Shown: one piece after another, positions 27,662 through 36,029 of the stretch
Numbering within the stretch: the stretch's first letter is position 1
How the letters are laid out: every line of letters begins with the position of its first letter
From: Methanobrevibacter millerae
GTDB lineage: Archaea > Methanobacteriota > Methanobacteria > Methanobacteriales > Methanobacteriaceae
Assembly (NCBI RefSeq): GCF_900103415.1
Contig: NZ_FMXB01000001.1
Location: 1 to 64,000 of the forward strand
Length of the DNA: 64,000 nucleotides
Direction of reading: 5' to 3'
Translations under genes and position numbers: made by a program
Notes under the pieces: generated by a model
The model's input: the letters and a program-made list of their open reading frames with translations, nothing else
What the model was told of the DNA's origin: nothing
Database searches by the model: none

Positions 27662-30304
27662 ATGGCTGCATTCGATAGAATTGAATCAGGAATTCCCGGA
27701 CTTGACAAGGCTTTGGACAACATTCGTCTGGGGGACAATGTGGTATGGAACGTCACCAACCTCAACGAATTCTCATACTTTGTCGATCCTTACGTGAAAC
27801 AGGCAAAAAAAGACAACAGGAACTTAATTTACATTAGGTTTTCCAACGATCCTCCATTAATAGAAATGACTGACGAGGATTTCAGGCTTTTGGATATCGA
27901 AGAGGAAAATCCTGACACCGAGTTCTGCATGATAGAACGTGACGGAATCAAGATTTACCGCGTAAATCCTTATAACCAGTTCGAAACATTCACTCTTGAA
28001 GTTCATAGAATCATAGAAAAGGAAGGCTTTGACGCATTTTACGTTTTCGACTGCTTAAGCGACCTTCAGGCCGTATGGTCAACTGACCTGATGATGGGAA
28101 ACTTCTTCAAGGTAACCTGTCCGTTTCTTTTCCAGCTGGACACAGTCGCATTTTTCCCTATCATCAGGGGAAGGCACTCATATGACGCAATCGCAAAGAT
28201 ACGTGAAACAACACAATTATTCTTAAATGTTTACTCAAACTCCCCCGAGGAGCTTTACGTCACTCCCCTTAAGGTATGGAACAGGTATTCCCAGACGATG
28301 TTTCTGGGCCACAAGTTCAACCCGAGAACACGTTCCGTCAAGGTTCTCCAGGACGGCCAGGAAGTGAGCAAATACTACAAGGCGCTCAATTCCGACAAGT
28401 ATCAGGGCGGACAGACCCTGGACAGCTGGGAAAGGTACATGCTTCAGGTCAGAATGAAATATGAGGAAGGACAGAACATCGACGACGAGTGCGACAAGAT
28501 CTGCGAGCTCATGATGACCAAGGACGAGAAGATGCTTTCAAGAATCAAGGAATACTTCACTTTCGAGGACTACATCACGATTTATGACCGCCGTGTCGGA
28601 AGCGGACTCGTTGGGGGAAAGTCCTGCGGAATGTTGTTGGCAAGAAAGATTATAGAACGGAACTGTCCAGACATCTACAACAACAATTTCGAGCCTGACG
28701 ACTCATTCTACATAGGATCAGACCTCTTTTATACTTACATAGTTTCAAATGGCCTTTGGGACTTGAGGGTAAAGCAAAGAACTCCTGAAGGATATTACAA
28801 GTACGGTAAGGAGCTTGAGGAAGCCCTGAAAAACGGAACGTTTTCAGACCAGATTAAAAGGGAATTCATAAAGATTCTCGATTATTTCGGACAGAACCCT
28901 ATCATCGTGCGTTCAAGCAGTTTTCTGGAGGACGGATACGGAAACGCATTTGCAGGAAAATACGAATCAGTCTTCTGCGTAAACAGGGGCTCTCTTGAGG
29001 AACGTCTCGCAGCATTTGAAGAGGCCGTAAAGACGGTTTATTCAAGTACCATGAACATTTCCGCACTTGAATACAGGAAAATCAACGGCCTGGACGATAC
29101 TGACGAGCAGATGGCATTGCTGGTTCAGAGGGTTTCAGGATCATACTACGGAGACTACTTCTTCCCTACCGCAGCAGGTGTTGGATTCTCATACAGCCCT
29201 TATTCCCCGCTTCCGGACATGGACAACAGCAAGGGAATGCTGAGGCTGGTAATGGGTCTCGGTACAAAGGCCGTTGACAGGACCAAAAAGGACTATCCGA
29301 GAATCATCAATTTGGATAAACCTGAAGTGACGTTAATGAAGGACATCAAGGAAAAGCACAGGTATTCACAGCATTATCTTGACGTAATCGACTTGAAGGA
29401 AATTACTCTCCACGACATTCCGGTCGATGACGGCCTTGAAGTCATTCCGGGCCATGCCAAAAGGGTTTTAGTCGAGCATGACCGTGAGGCCGAAAGGATG
29501 TTCAGGGAGCGCGGTCAGCGCCGTGATATAGTATTCGTCAACTGTGAGGGTATGGTTAAGAACAAGGAATTCATCGGCGACATGAAGGAGATTTTAAGCA
29601 CCCTGCAGATAGCATATGAATATCCGGTTGACATCGAATACACGGTAAACGTCGGAGAAAACAATACATACAACATCAATCTGCTGCAGTGCCGTCCGCT
29701 TCAGGTGTCAGTAAACAACGAGGTCATTGAAATGCCTGAAGGCAAGGACGTATTCTTCCATATCAAGGAATCCTCCATGGGAATGTCAAGAAAGAACGTT
29801 ATTGACACCATCTGTTATGTGGATCCCCACAAGTACTACGAATATCCTTATGCCCAGAAAAGCTCAATACCTCGCATAATCAGTGACGTTAACGCATACT
29901 GCAAAAACAATGACAAAACAGCCATTCTCATAGTTCCAGGAAGAATCGGTACCTCCTCTCCGGAATTGGGAATTCCTGTAGTCTTCGCCGATATCAGCCA
30001 CTTCGCAGCAATCCTCGAAGAGTCATACAGCGAAGTCGGATACATGCCTGAGCTCTCATTCGGAAGCCACATGTTCCAGGATCTGGTTGAGGCCGAAATA
30101 TACTACGGAGCGTTGTTTGAAAACGAGAAAAACCTTGAATTCAACAAAAAAATGGTCTATGAACGTCCAAATATCTTAAAGGATATCAATCCTAATTTGT
30201 CTGACGAGATATACGACATGATACAGGTCATTGACTTCGATGAGGACAAGGCGGAGCTTTATCATGATATGAACAAGGATGAAACACTATGTATCTTTAA
30301 TTAG
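27662..30304 (+). CDS. KaiC-like domain fused to PPDK-type ATP-grasp
   Basis: 880 residues. Residues 1-230 resemble a KaiC/RecA-like domain (RIESGIPGLDKALDNI; FDAFYVFDCLSDL), but the P-loop position reads RLGDNVVWNVTN, without GKT/S. Residues about 310-690 match the pyruvate-phosphate-dikinase N-terminal ATP-grasp domain (VGGKSCGMLLARK near 318; PIIVRSSSFLEDGYGNAFAGK near 413; LLQCRPLQ near 676). No phospho-His or PEP-binding domain follows. It may be an ATP-dependent phosphotransferase or a regulator. It lies 54 bases after gltB on the same strand, so it is probably in or near the nitrogen operon. Confidence 0.75.
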   Translation: MAAFDRIESGIPGLDKALDNIRLGDNVVWNVTNLNEFSYFVDPYVKQAKKDNRNLIYIRFSNDPPLIEMTDEDFRLLDIEEENPDTEFCMIERDGIKIYRVNPYNQFETFTLEVHRIIEKEGFDAFYVFDCLSDLQAVWSTDLMMGNFFKVTCPFLFQLDTVAFFPIIRGRHSYDAIAKIRETTQLFLNVYSNSPEELYVTPLKVWNRYSQTMFLGHKFNPRTRSVKVLQDGQEVSKYYKALNSDKYQGGQTLDSWERYMLQVRMKYEEGQNIDDECDKICELMMTKDEKMLSRIKEYFTFEDYITIYDRRVGSGLVGGKSCGMLLARKIIERNCPDIYNNNFEPDDSFYIGSDLFYTYIVSNGLWDLRVKQRTPEGYYKYGKELEEALKNGTFSDQIKREFIKILDYFGQNPIIVRSSSFLEDGYGNAFAGKYESVFCVNRGSLEERLAAFEEAVKTVYSSTMNISALEYRKINGLDDTDEQMALLVQRVSGSYYGDYFFPTAAGVGFSYSPYSPLPDMDNSKGMLRLVMGLGTKAVDRTKKDYPRIINLDKPEVTLMKDIKEKHRYSQHYLDVIDLKEITLHDIPVDDGLEVIPGHAKRVLVEHDREAERMFRERGQRRDIVFVNCEGMVKNKEFIGDMKEILSTLQIAYEYPVDIEYTVNVGENNTYNINLLQCRPLQVSVNNEVIEMPEGKDVFFHIKESSMGMSRKNVIDTICYVDPHKYYEYPYAQKSSIPRIISDVNAYCKNNDKTAILIVPGRIGTSSPELGIPVVFADISHFAAILEESYSEVGYMPELSFGSHMFQDLVEAEIYYGALFENEKNLEFNKKMVYERPNILKDINPNLSDEIYDMIQVIDFDEDKAELYHDMNKDETLCIFN

Positions 30305-30959
30305 TTGGTAATGAAAGAGATTTCATTATTCCAGGGTTAGGCGGGTGGGACATATGCCTTTTTATTTGGAGTATTGTCTTTTTCCACACAAAAAGATTTA
30401 CAAATAAAAGCAAACGTATGACAAATTTTCACGTGATTAATGGCTCTGTCTTTAAGGCGGGGCTATTTTTCACAATAAGTCAGCTATTTTTTAGGATTTT
30501 TTGAAGTGTCCGTAAATATCGGACAGTTGAAACTAAAGCATTATTTTGTTGGACTGTCGACAAGTTGTCGACGTTTGAAAATCTCAGTTGATGCAATAAA
30601 ATTAGTTAAAACTAGTTTTTTAACAAATAATCAATGGTTAAATTAGTGATGGAAGTGTGACAATCTGTCACGGGTTGGAAATCTTTCTTCAACTGTTGCC
30701 ATTTCAAGTTGAAGTTTAACCTTCTATTTTTTCTTCGATAATTATTGCTTTTATGATTAATTATTTTGATGCTTGTGTTAGGAAACTATATTTTAAATTA
30801 AGCTACAATTAATATCATTGATATTATCATCAAACATTAATTTTTTGCATTGTTGAATGTAGATTATCCATTTCAAGCAGATAATTTTTATTTAAGTTAC
30901 TATCTTGTGTACAAAAAAATATAAATTATCATGGCCAAATATTACACTAGAGGTGTATC
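30305..30959. other. intergenic region with dyad symmetry elements
   Basis: 655 bases without a convincing gene. It holds an inverted ATATGCC core (about 30352-30358), the cluster of five inverted repeats listed separately, a TATA-like AATATAAATT (30917-30926) for the next gene, and a near-repeat of that gene's start (ATCATGGC at 30928 and again at 30957). Confidence 0.5.
30507..30714. repeat. cluster of five inverted repeats
   Basis: TGTCCG-N7-CGGACA (30507-30525); GTCGACAA-G-TTGTCGAC (30556-30572); GTTAAAA-N6-TTTTAAC (30605-30624); GTGACA-N3-TGTCAC (30657-30671); CTTCAACT-N12-AGTTGAAG (30687-30714). All have perfect arms of 6-8 bp, so they could be regulator sites or hairpins of an untranslated RNA. 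Confidence 0.6.
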
Positions 30960-31937
30960 ATGGCAAAATACTGTAAAAAATGCGGAGCTGAAATCAAGGA
31001 TAATGCATTATTCTGCCCGCAGTGTGGTGCAAAAGGTGATTTAGCTGTAAAAAAGTCGGAGGATAAAAAAGATAAAAACAAGTATCTGATAATCGGTCTT
31101 ATTGCTGTTGTAGCTATTCTTGCTGCCGGTGTGCTTTATGCAAGCGGAGTTTTCAATAGCGAAACTCCACTTCAGGAGACCAATTTCGGAGATTTTAAAA
31201 TGCTTGCTCCTGTCGGATCCAATTATGTCGAAACCAATTCAGTGCCGTCCTATGGAGACATAGGTGGTTTCATCATTCTTGAAAATGGTGGAAAATATAA
31301 AAAAGAGGTTTACTGTATCATGGTTTCAACGATTGAAGGTAAAACGACACCATCAAGTGTTAGTTTGGATAGGCAGGAAGGAGACATTACGATTTTCAAG
31401 GATAATCAGGGAAATGATGGATATTTAGTTGAAAGAAAAGTCGGCGATTACGAATTCACTCTGATGGGAAGCGATGACAAGGCAATGATTAAGATGCTTA
31501 ATTCAGTTCAGATAACCAACACAAACGGATTGCTGTCTAAAAGCACTCCAACGGTAGAACAGACTTCAAGCACTGCCGCTCCAACTTCATCCGCTCCAGC
31601 TTCATCATCACCGTCTTCAATAAGCATATTGGGAGGAAGCTTCACAACCGGAAGCGCTGATGCAGACAAGACCTACGCAAGGATTAATGTGGGAACGGCA
31701 CATGCCGGAGAGAACGTAATTGTCCAAATCTTCTATTCAAGGGATGGAAACGCTTTAAACAACGGTAACATGGTTCCTGCAAGCGTGCATTCAGACGGCT
31801 ATCTTGAAATAGCCAGTGCTGATGCATACAAGTACTATCCTGACCATGCGACAATCAAAATTTATGACTCAAACAGCAAGCTGCTGACGACCAAGGACGT
31901 TTCACTGTCCCCTACAAGCGGTACTCAAACATTCTGA
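30960..31937 (+). CDS. zinc-ribbon, single-helix membrane protein with extracytoplasmic domain
   Basis: 325 residues: a zinc ribbon (CKKCG...CPQCG, 5-23), a Lys-rich stretch, one membrane helix (about 42-63), an unknown beta-rich domain (about 70-190), a Ser/Thr/Pro/Ala linker (about 195-222) and a second small beta domain (about 225-320). The N-terminus is predicted inside and the large part outside the cell. AGAGGTG precedes the ATG. The function is unknown; it resembles sensor-like ribbon proteins of Methanobrevibacter. Confidence 0.7.
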   Translation: MAKYCKKCGAEIKDNALFCPQCGAKGDLAVKKSEDKKDKNKYLIIGLIAVVAILAAGVLYASGVFNSETPLQETNFGDFKMLAPVGSNYVETNSVPSYGDIGGFIILENGGKYKKEVYCIMVSTIEGKTTPSSVSLDRQEGDITIFKDNQGNDGYLVERKVGDYEFTLMGSDDKAMIKMLNSVQITNTNGLLSKSTPTVEQTSSTAAPTSSAPASSSPSSISILGGSFTTGSADADKTYARINVGTAHAGENVIVQIFYSRDGNALNNGNMVPASVHSDGYLEIASADAYKYYPDHATIKIYDSNSKLLTTKDVSLSPTSGTQTF

Positions 31938-31968
31938 GTACCTTGTTTTTTTATTTTAATTGATTTAA

Positions 31969-32457
31969 ATGATTAATTCTACTTATTATAGATCTCCTTT
32001 GGGGGAGATGCTTTTGGCTTCAAAAAATAATAAATTAATAGGCGCTTGGTTTGAAGGCCAGAAGTATTATCTGGCCAATATTAATGAAAATATCATAGAA
32101 AAAGAAGACGAAATTCTAATAAAAACAGTTAACTGGCTGGATGACTATTTTAAAGGAAATAAACCATCTATTAATGGCTTGGATTTGGCACCTGAAGGGA
32201 GCGATTTCCGCCTTAAAGTATGGGAAATCCTACGTGAAATCCCTTACGGCGAAACCATTACCTATGGTGAGATAGCAAAGCGAATTTCAAAAGAGGGGAA
32301 AATGTCTGCCCAAGCTGTTGGCGGTGCGGTGGCCCACAATCCGATTTCAATAATAATTCCATGCCACAGGGTCGTTGGCGCAAATGGAAAGCTGACAGGC
32401 TATGCCGGAGGAATCGACAGGAAAAGATTTCTTTTAGAGCATGAAAAGAAGCGATAA
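31969..32457 (+). CDS. ogt: methylated-DNA-protein cysteine methyltransferase
   Basis: A 162-residue suicide repair protein that removes O6-alkyl groups from guanine. The active-site PCHRV is present with NPISIIIPCHRVVGANG upstream and downstream context; the helix-turn-helix region GETITYGEIAK and the Y-A-G-G-I-x-R-K tail are typical. It starts 31 bases after the preceding stop without a clear ribosome-binding site. Confidence 0.95.
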   Translation: MINSTYYRSPLGEMLLASKNNKLIGAWFEGQKYYLANINENIIEKEDEILIKTVNWLDDYFKGNKPSINGLDLAPEGSDFRLKVWEILREIPYGETITYGEIAKRISKEGKMSAQAVGGAVAHNPISIIIPCHRVVGANGKLTGYAGGIDRKRFLLEHEKKR

Positions 32458-32493
32458 AAATATTTATATTATTCTAAAAACAAAGCAATTATT

Positions 32494-33495
32494 ATGGCAA
32501 AAGATGATAGGAGTGCCGTTAATCCGTTTACCGGCAAAAAACATCACGACAACGTTAACGACGACAAGTTTCTGGAGGAATGTTATCAGCAGTATTATGC
32601 CATCATAAGCAAGGCTCAAATCATCGATAACACGGCTGAAGGTCATTTGATAGCTAATGTGGCAAACAATTTAATCAATGCGGTTGAAAACTATCTTTCC
32701 ACAATCGGAAGGCTCGATTACGTTGAGGATTACTACGACTGGGAATTCCACCTGCTTTTAGACAATACAGTCAATGCCTTCTGCATTCCCGGAGGCAAAA
32801 TCGTAGTGTATACAGGTATTTTATCTGTTGCGAACAATGAAGAGGAGCTTGCATTTATTTTGGGCCACGAAATGGCTCACGCATTGCTTGACCATACCCG
32901 AACCCGCCAAAGCGCCCAGAATACCAAAAACACCTTGACTACGGCTTCATGGATTGGAAGCTTTGCTTTTGACTTGGTCGGCCTTGGCGGAATCGGAGAC
33001 CTTGCAAGGGTTGCCGTCAATACTGCAGATATCGGTTCACAGTTTTTCCTTTTAAATCCATGGGGAAGGGACCAGGAGCTTGAAGCGGACCGTCTGGGCA
33101 TGCTGATTATTCACTGGGCAGGCTATGATATTACTGGTGTTCCAGCATTCTGGCAAAAGATGAGTGGACAGAACGCCAACAATTTTGATTTTTTTTCAAC
33201 ACATCCCGCCGATGAAAAAAGGATTAACGTGATGAGGTCTCTGGTTGATGAAATCGAGGAAGGTATCGATTACTCAAAACCTGTCCTTGCCGATAAGCCT
33301 GACGTTAAATACACTCCGAAAAAGGATAATATCGAAACAAAAATCTGCGATCATTGCGGTTCTGAGGAAAGCGAGGATGCAGAATTCTGTACGAATTGTG
33401 GAGAGAAATTTGCGGATGCTAAATTCTGCACTAATTGCGGCAATCAGGTAAGCGAAGGAGATGCGTTCTGTACAAACTGTGGACAAAAGCTTTAG
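32494..33495 (+). CDS. M48-type metalloprotease with C-terminal zinc ribbons
   Basis: 333 residues. The protease domain has HEMAH (125-129) and the third-ligand motif QELEADRLG (about 192-200), as in HtpX/Ste24-like M48 peptidases. Membrane helices are not obvious, although a hydrophobic stretch (about 150-175) is present. The last 55 residues hold three half or full ribbon motifs (CDHCG, CTNCG three times). A TATA-like ATATTTATATTA at about 32460 places the start site close to the ATG, so the mRNA may be leaderless. The ribbon tail may recruit partners. Confidence 0.85.
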   Translation: MAKDDRSAVNPFTGKKHHDNVNDDKFLEECYQQYYAIISKAQIIDNTAEGHLIANVANNLINAVENYLSTIGRLDYVEDYYDWEFHLLLDNTVNAFCIPGGKIVVYTGILSVANNEEELAFILGHEMAHALLDHTRTRQSAQNTKNTLTTASWIGSFAFDLVGLGGIGDLARVAVNTADIGSQFFLLNPWGRDQELEADRLGMLIIHWAGYDITGVPAFWQKMSGQNANNFDFFSTHPADEKRINVMRSLVDEIEEGIDYSKPVLADKPDVKYTPKKDNIETKICDHCGSEESEDAEFCTNCGEKFADAKFCTNCGNQVSEGDAFCTNCGQKL

Positions 33496-33501
33496 ATTTA
33501 A

Positions 33502-34395
33502 ATGAATATCATTGAAAAACTCCCAGTACCGATTTCAGGTCTGATTTTAGCTATTCTGTCATTGGGAAACCTGCTTCAGGGCTATCCCAGATTAATCTGT
33601 GGAGTAGTGGGAGTCATATTAATGGCAATGCTTCTTTTAAGGGTTATCATTTACCCTAGGGATGTAAGCCATGATCTCTCAAACCCTATAATACTGTCGA
33701 ATTCCGGAACATTTTCGATGGCTTTGATGATTCTATCTACATATATCAATCCATTTAATGCTGATTTGGCATTGGGTGTTTGGATATTGGGCGTAGCCCT
33801 GCACATTCTATTGATTGTGTGGTTTACCTATCGTTTTATCATATGTGATTTCGATATAATGACGGTCTATCCGAGCTACTGGATAGTATTCATAGGAATA
33901 ACTATGGGCGCAATCACTGCTCACGTTCACGGACTCACAGAAATCGCCTATCTCTTCTTTGTTTTCGGCTTTATAATGATGTTGATTACGCTGCCTCTGG
34001 TTGTTTACCGCTATGTGAGATATCCTAATATTTTAGATCAAAACAAGCCGTTAATCTGCATTTTCACGGCGGTTATGAGCATACTGATTGTGGGATATAC
34101 CAATTCTTTCAATGCTCTTTCATATGAGTTTCTAATGGTGTTATACACTGTAGCTTTCGTATTTTTCCTGTTTGCCTTTTACAAATTTATCGAATACAGG
34201 AATCTGGATTTCTATCCCAGCTTTTCAGCATTCACTTTTCCATTCGTCATAACAGCAGTTGCGTCAAAGGAGGTCTTCGCAATTAACCAATGGTCATTTT
34301 TCAACGTCATTATTCCAATACAGACATTTATTGCTTTGGTTCTTGTCATTTACGTGTTTGTTAGATATTTTAGATTTTTACTTGATGCTCTTTGA
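33502..34395 (+). CDS. TDT family transporter (TehA/SLAC1-like)
   Basis: 297 residues with about ten membrane helices and a short N-terminus PVPISGLILAILSLGNLLQ, typical of the tellurite-resistance/dicarboxylate transporter family, whose members include TehA and SLAC1 anion channels. The substrate cannot be set from sequence. It starts six bases after the M48 gene stop, so the two are co-transcribed. Confidence 0.8.
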   Translation: MNIIEKLPVPISGLILAILSLGNLLQGYPRLICGVVGVILMAMLLLRVIIYPRDVSHDLSNPIILSNSGTFSMALMILSTYINPFNADLALGVWILGVALHILLIVWFTYRFIICDFDIMTVYPSYWIVFIGITMGAITAHVHGLTEIAYLFFVFGFIMMLITLPLVVYRYVRYPNILDQNKPLICIFTAVMSILIVGYTNSFNALSYEFLMVLYTVAFVFFLFAFYKFIEYRNLDFYPSFSAFTFPFVITAVASKEVFAINQWSFFNVIIPIQTFIALVLVIYVFVRYFRFLLDAL

Positions 34396-34709
34396 ATTTA
34401 TGGAAAAGAGGTTTAAAATTAATTCTAATCATTTGCTTTGCACGGTCTATTTATTTCATAATTATGCTTGTTTTTTCTAAAAAACATAAAATTAATCATT
34501 ATTACTCGCTAATTATAATTTTTACTTGGCAATATAAAAAATAAAAACTATTTATATCATTAAATTGAATATTATAAGTAATCAAACTCTTGACCATAAG
34601 GGGTGATATTATTTTAGGTAGGATAGTATTGCCAATGGTCGGATTTGAAACTTGTGTTTTGATGAATGCTCCCTTTGGCAAAACCACTAATTCGATAGGG
34701 GGAATCCTT

Positions 34710-34811
34710 ATGAGCATCCAAATGAAATTTTGGATGGGGATGTTAATATACAGTATCATTTCATGGTGCTTTGCATTTACCTCATTTGGGTTATGTATTA
34801 GCTTAGATTAG
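34710..34811 (+). CDS. possible small membrane peptide
   Basis: A 33-codon frame, MSIQMKFWMGMLIYSIISW..., mostly hydrophobic, preceded by GGGGGA. The same frame is open further upstream to about 34590. A strong GGGGTGA (34601-34606) there is followed by ATT ATT TTA rather than a start codon, so a longer protein may have lost its start. A TATA-like CTATTTATATC lies at about 34548. Coding status is uncertain. Confidence 0.35.
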   Translation: MSIQMKFWMGMLIYSIISWCFAFTSFGLCISLD

Positions 34812-34977
34812 GCCATAAGGTTTTCGCCATTAAATTGTAGAAATCATCAAATATTATAATGATTGTTTTTCAATGATATTAATAGGTCATATTAGGATTT
34901 GTTTATTTATAATAGGCACTTTCTACTTTATAAATTAAAATCTATAAAGTTTATATATTTATTTTTTCATACTATAT

Positions 34978-35128
34978 CATAGAGTTTAAAATCCCTTTTG
35001 GATACAATTAAATTCTAACGAATTAGTGGTTTAATTCAATGTCTATCTACCTAAACATGTGCAAACATGTTATAGACATTGAAATAACTAATCGTGATTT
35101 TCTATTCATTACCAAACTATTTTTTTTT
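34978..35128 (+). ncRNA. candidate structured RNA with GNRA-capped stem
   Basis: TATA-like stretches (about 34943-34958) are followed within 60-140 bases by a long foldable segment and a nine-T run (35120-35128). TTCAATGTCTAT (35035-35046) pairs perfectly with ATAGACATTGAA (35072-35083). Inside it, AACATGT (35054-35060) pairs with ACATGTT (35065-35071) across a GCAA loop, leaving a 7-base bulge on one side only. Outer pairing extends to 35019-35094. No reading frame fits. It could instead be a small inverted-repeat element. Confidence 0.45.
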
Positions 35129-35295
35129 AAATGTATTCTAATTGAAAGATTCTGAGATTATATAAAAAAATTATTTCGAGTATATTGTTGAATTTAAAAA
35201 AGATTTAATTGATTTCATTACATGTGATAAGAAACATATTTGATTCCAAAAATTATAAATATCTTTTAATATAAAATTAATATTAGTGATATATT

Positions 35296-35344
35296 GTGTT
35301 AATATGGTAGTTAAGTTATGTATGGCTATTTTCGGCATTAACAC
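35296..35344 (+). promoter_or_regulatory. inverted repeat in leader of 48-residue gene
   Basis: GTGTTAAT (35296-35303) and ATTAACAC (35337-35344) form 8-bp perfect arms around 33 bases, in the presumed 5' leader of the gene at 35374, downstream of a TATA-like box near 35262-35275. No known riboswitch is recognised. Confidence 0.35.
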
Positions 35345-35373
35345 AGTCAAAAAAACAATGGAGAATTGATAAA

Positions 35374-35520
35374 ATGGGAAAAATATGCAGTGTAGGTTGT
35401 TTACATTTCCATGAAAACTTTGAAGTTATCGGCGATGAGGAAAGGGAAGTTTCCTATTGTGATTTGGGAAATACCGAAATATACAATAGGCAATATTGTG
35501 AAGACTATGTTGGATTGTGA
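35374..35520 (+). CDS. 48-residue Cys-rich protein
   Basis: A short frame with Cys at 5, 9, 29 and 42 and His 11 and 13, ending CEDYVGL. It resembles in pattern the 45-residue protein at 16863 (terminal C-[DE]-D-aromatic), suggesting a small zinc-binding fold. GGAG lies ten bases before the ATG. Isolated gene in an AT-rich accessory stretch next to a decayed insertion element. The function is unknown. Confidence 0.55.
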   Translation: MGKICSVGCLHFHENFEVIGDEEREVSYCDLGNTEIYNRQYCEDYVGL

Positions 35521-35536
35521 ATAGTCTTTCAAAGGA

Positions 35537-35940
35537 GACTGTCAATTTGTTAGGACTTTTGTTATTATTTTGTGTTTATTTCTTTAAAATCCATTTTCCA
35601 GTCTTTTTTTAAAATTTAATAAATTCATCTTTCATTCCTGGAAACTTAAGATTTTCCAGGTAAAATTTTTTTATTAATTAAAAAATTTTCCAATAATTCT
35701 ACAAAACTACTTAAATAAAAATTTCTTCTCAGAATACAGAAAATACCTTGTATTCCTAGAAAAACCCTTTATAGGGAAATTAGAAAGCACAAATAACAAA
35801 TTAGAAAATTACTTTGGAAATACATTAGATAATCATACTAAAAAGATATATAGGACTCCTGAAGGAATATTTGACTATATTATGGCTAGAAAAGATTGTT
35901 GGATAGAAAACCGAAAAAAAGGCCTAACAAAATGACAGTC
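35537..35940. mobile_element. decayed insertion element with terminal inverted repeats
   Basis: The 20 bases at 35537-35556 match the reverse complement of 35921-35940 at 18 of 20 positions (both begin GACTGTCA and contain TTTGTTAGG). The enclosed 404 bases contain only the C-terminal end of a transposase gene. No clear target-site duplication is seen. Confidence 0.7.
35678..35935 (+). pseudogene. transposase C-terminal remnant
   Basis: 85 codons open after a stop at 35675, with no start codon, ending TGA at 35933 inside the right inverted repeat. The translation includes LESTNNKLENYFGNTLDN, KKIYRTPEGIFDYI and WIENRKKGLTK, a pattern like the C-termini of DDE transposases (N-N...E-x-x-F...K-x-x-R-T-x-x-G). 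The upstream part of the transposase, including the catalytic region, is deleted. Confidence 0.7.
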
Positions 35941-36029
35941 CTTTTTTGTCGATATGATTATATATTTTGTAAAAAAAATTTATTAATGTATATATAATTT
36001 TAAACAAGCCCTAATTCTGGAGATTTAAT

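Noticed and set aside
28276-28464. 62-codon frame inside the PPDK fusion gene
   Set aside because: It is an out-of-frame shadow of a clearly coding region.
34502-34759. 85-codon minus-strand frame
   Set aside because: It is antisense to the better supported plus-strand membrane frame and has no ribosome-binding site.
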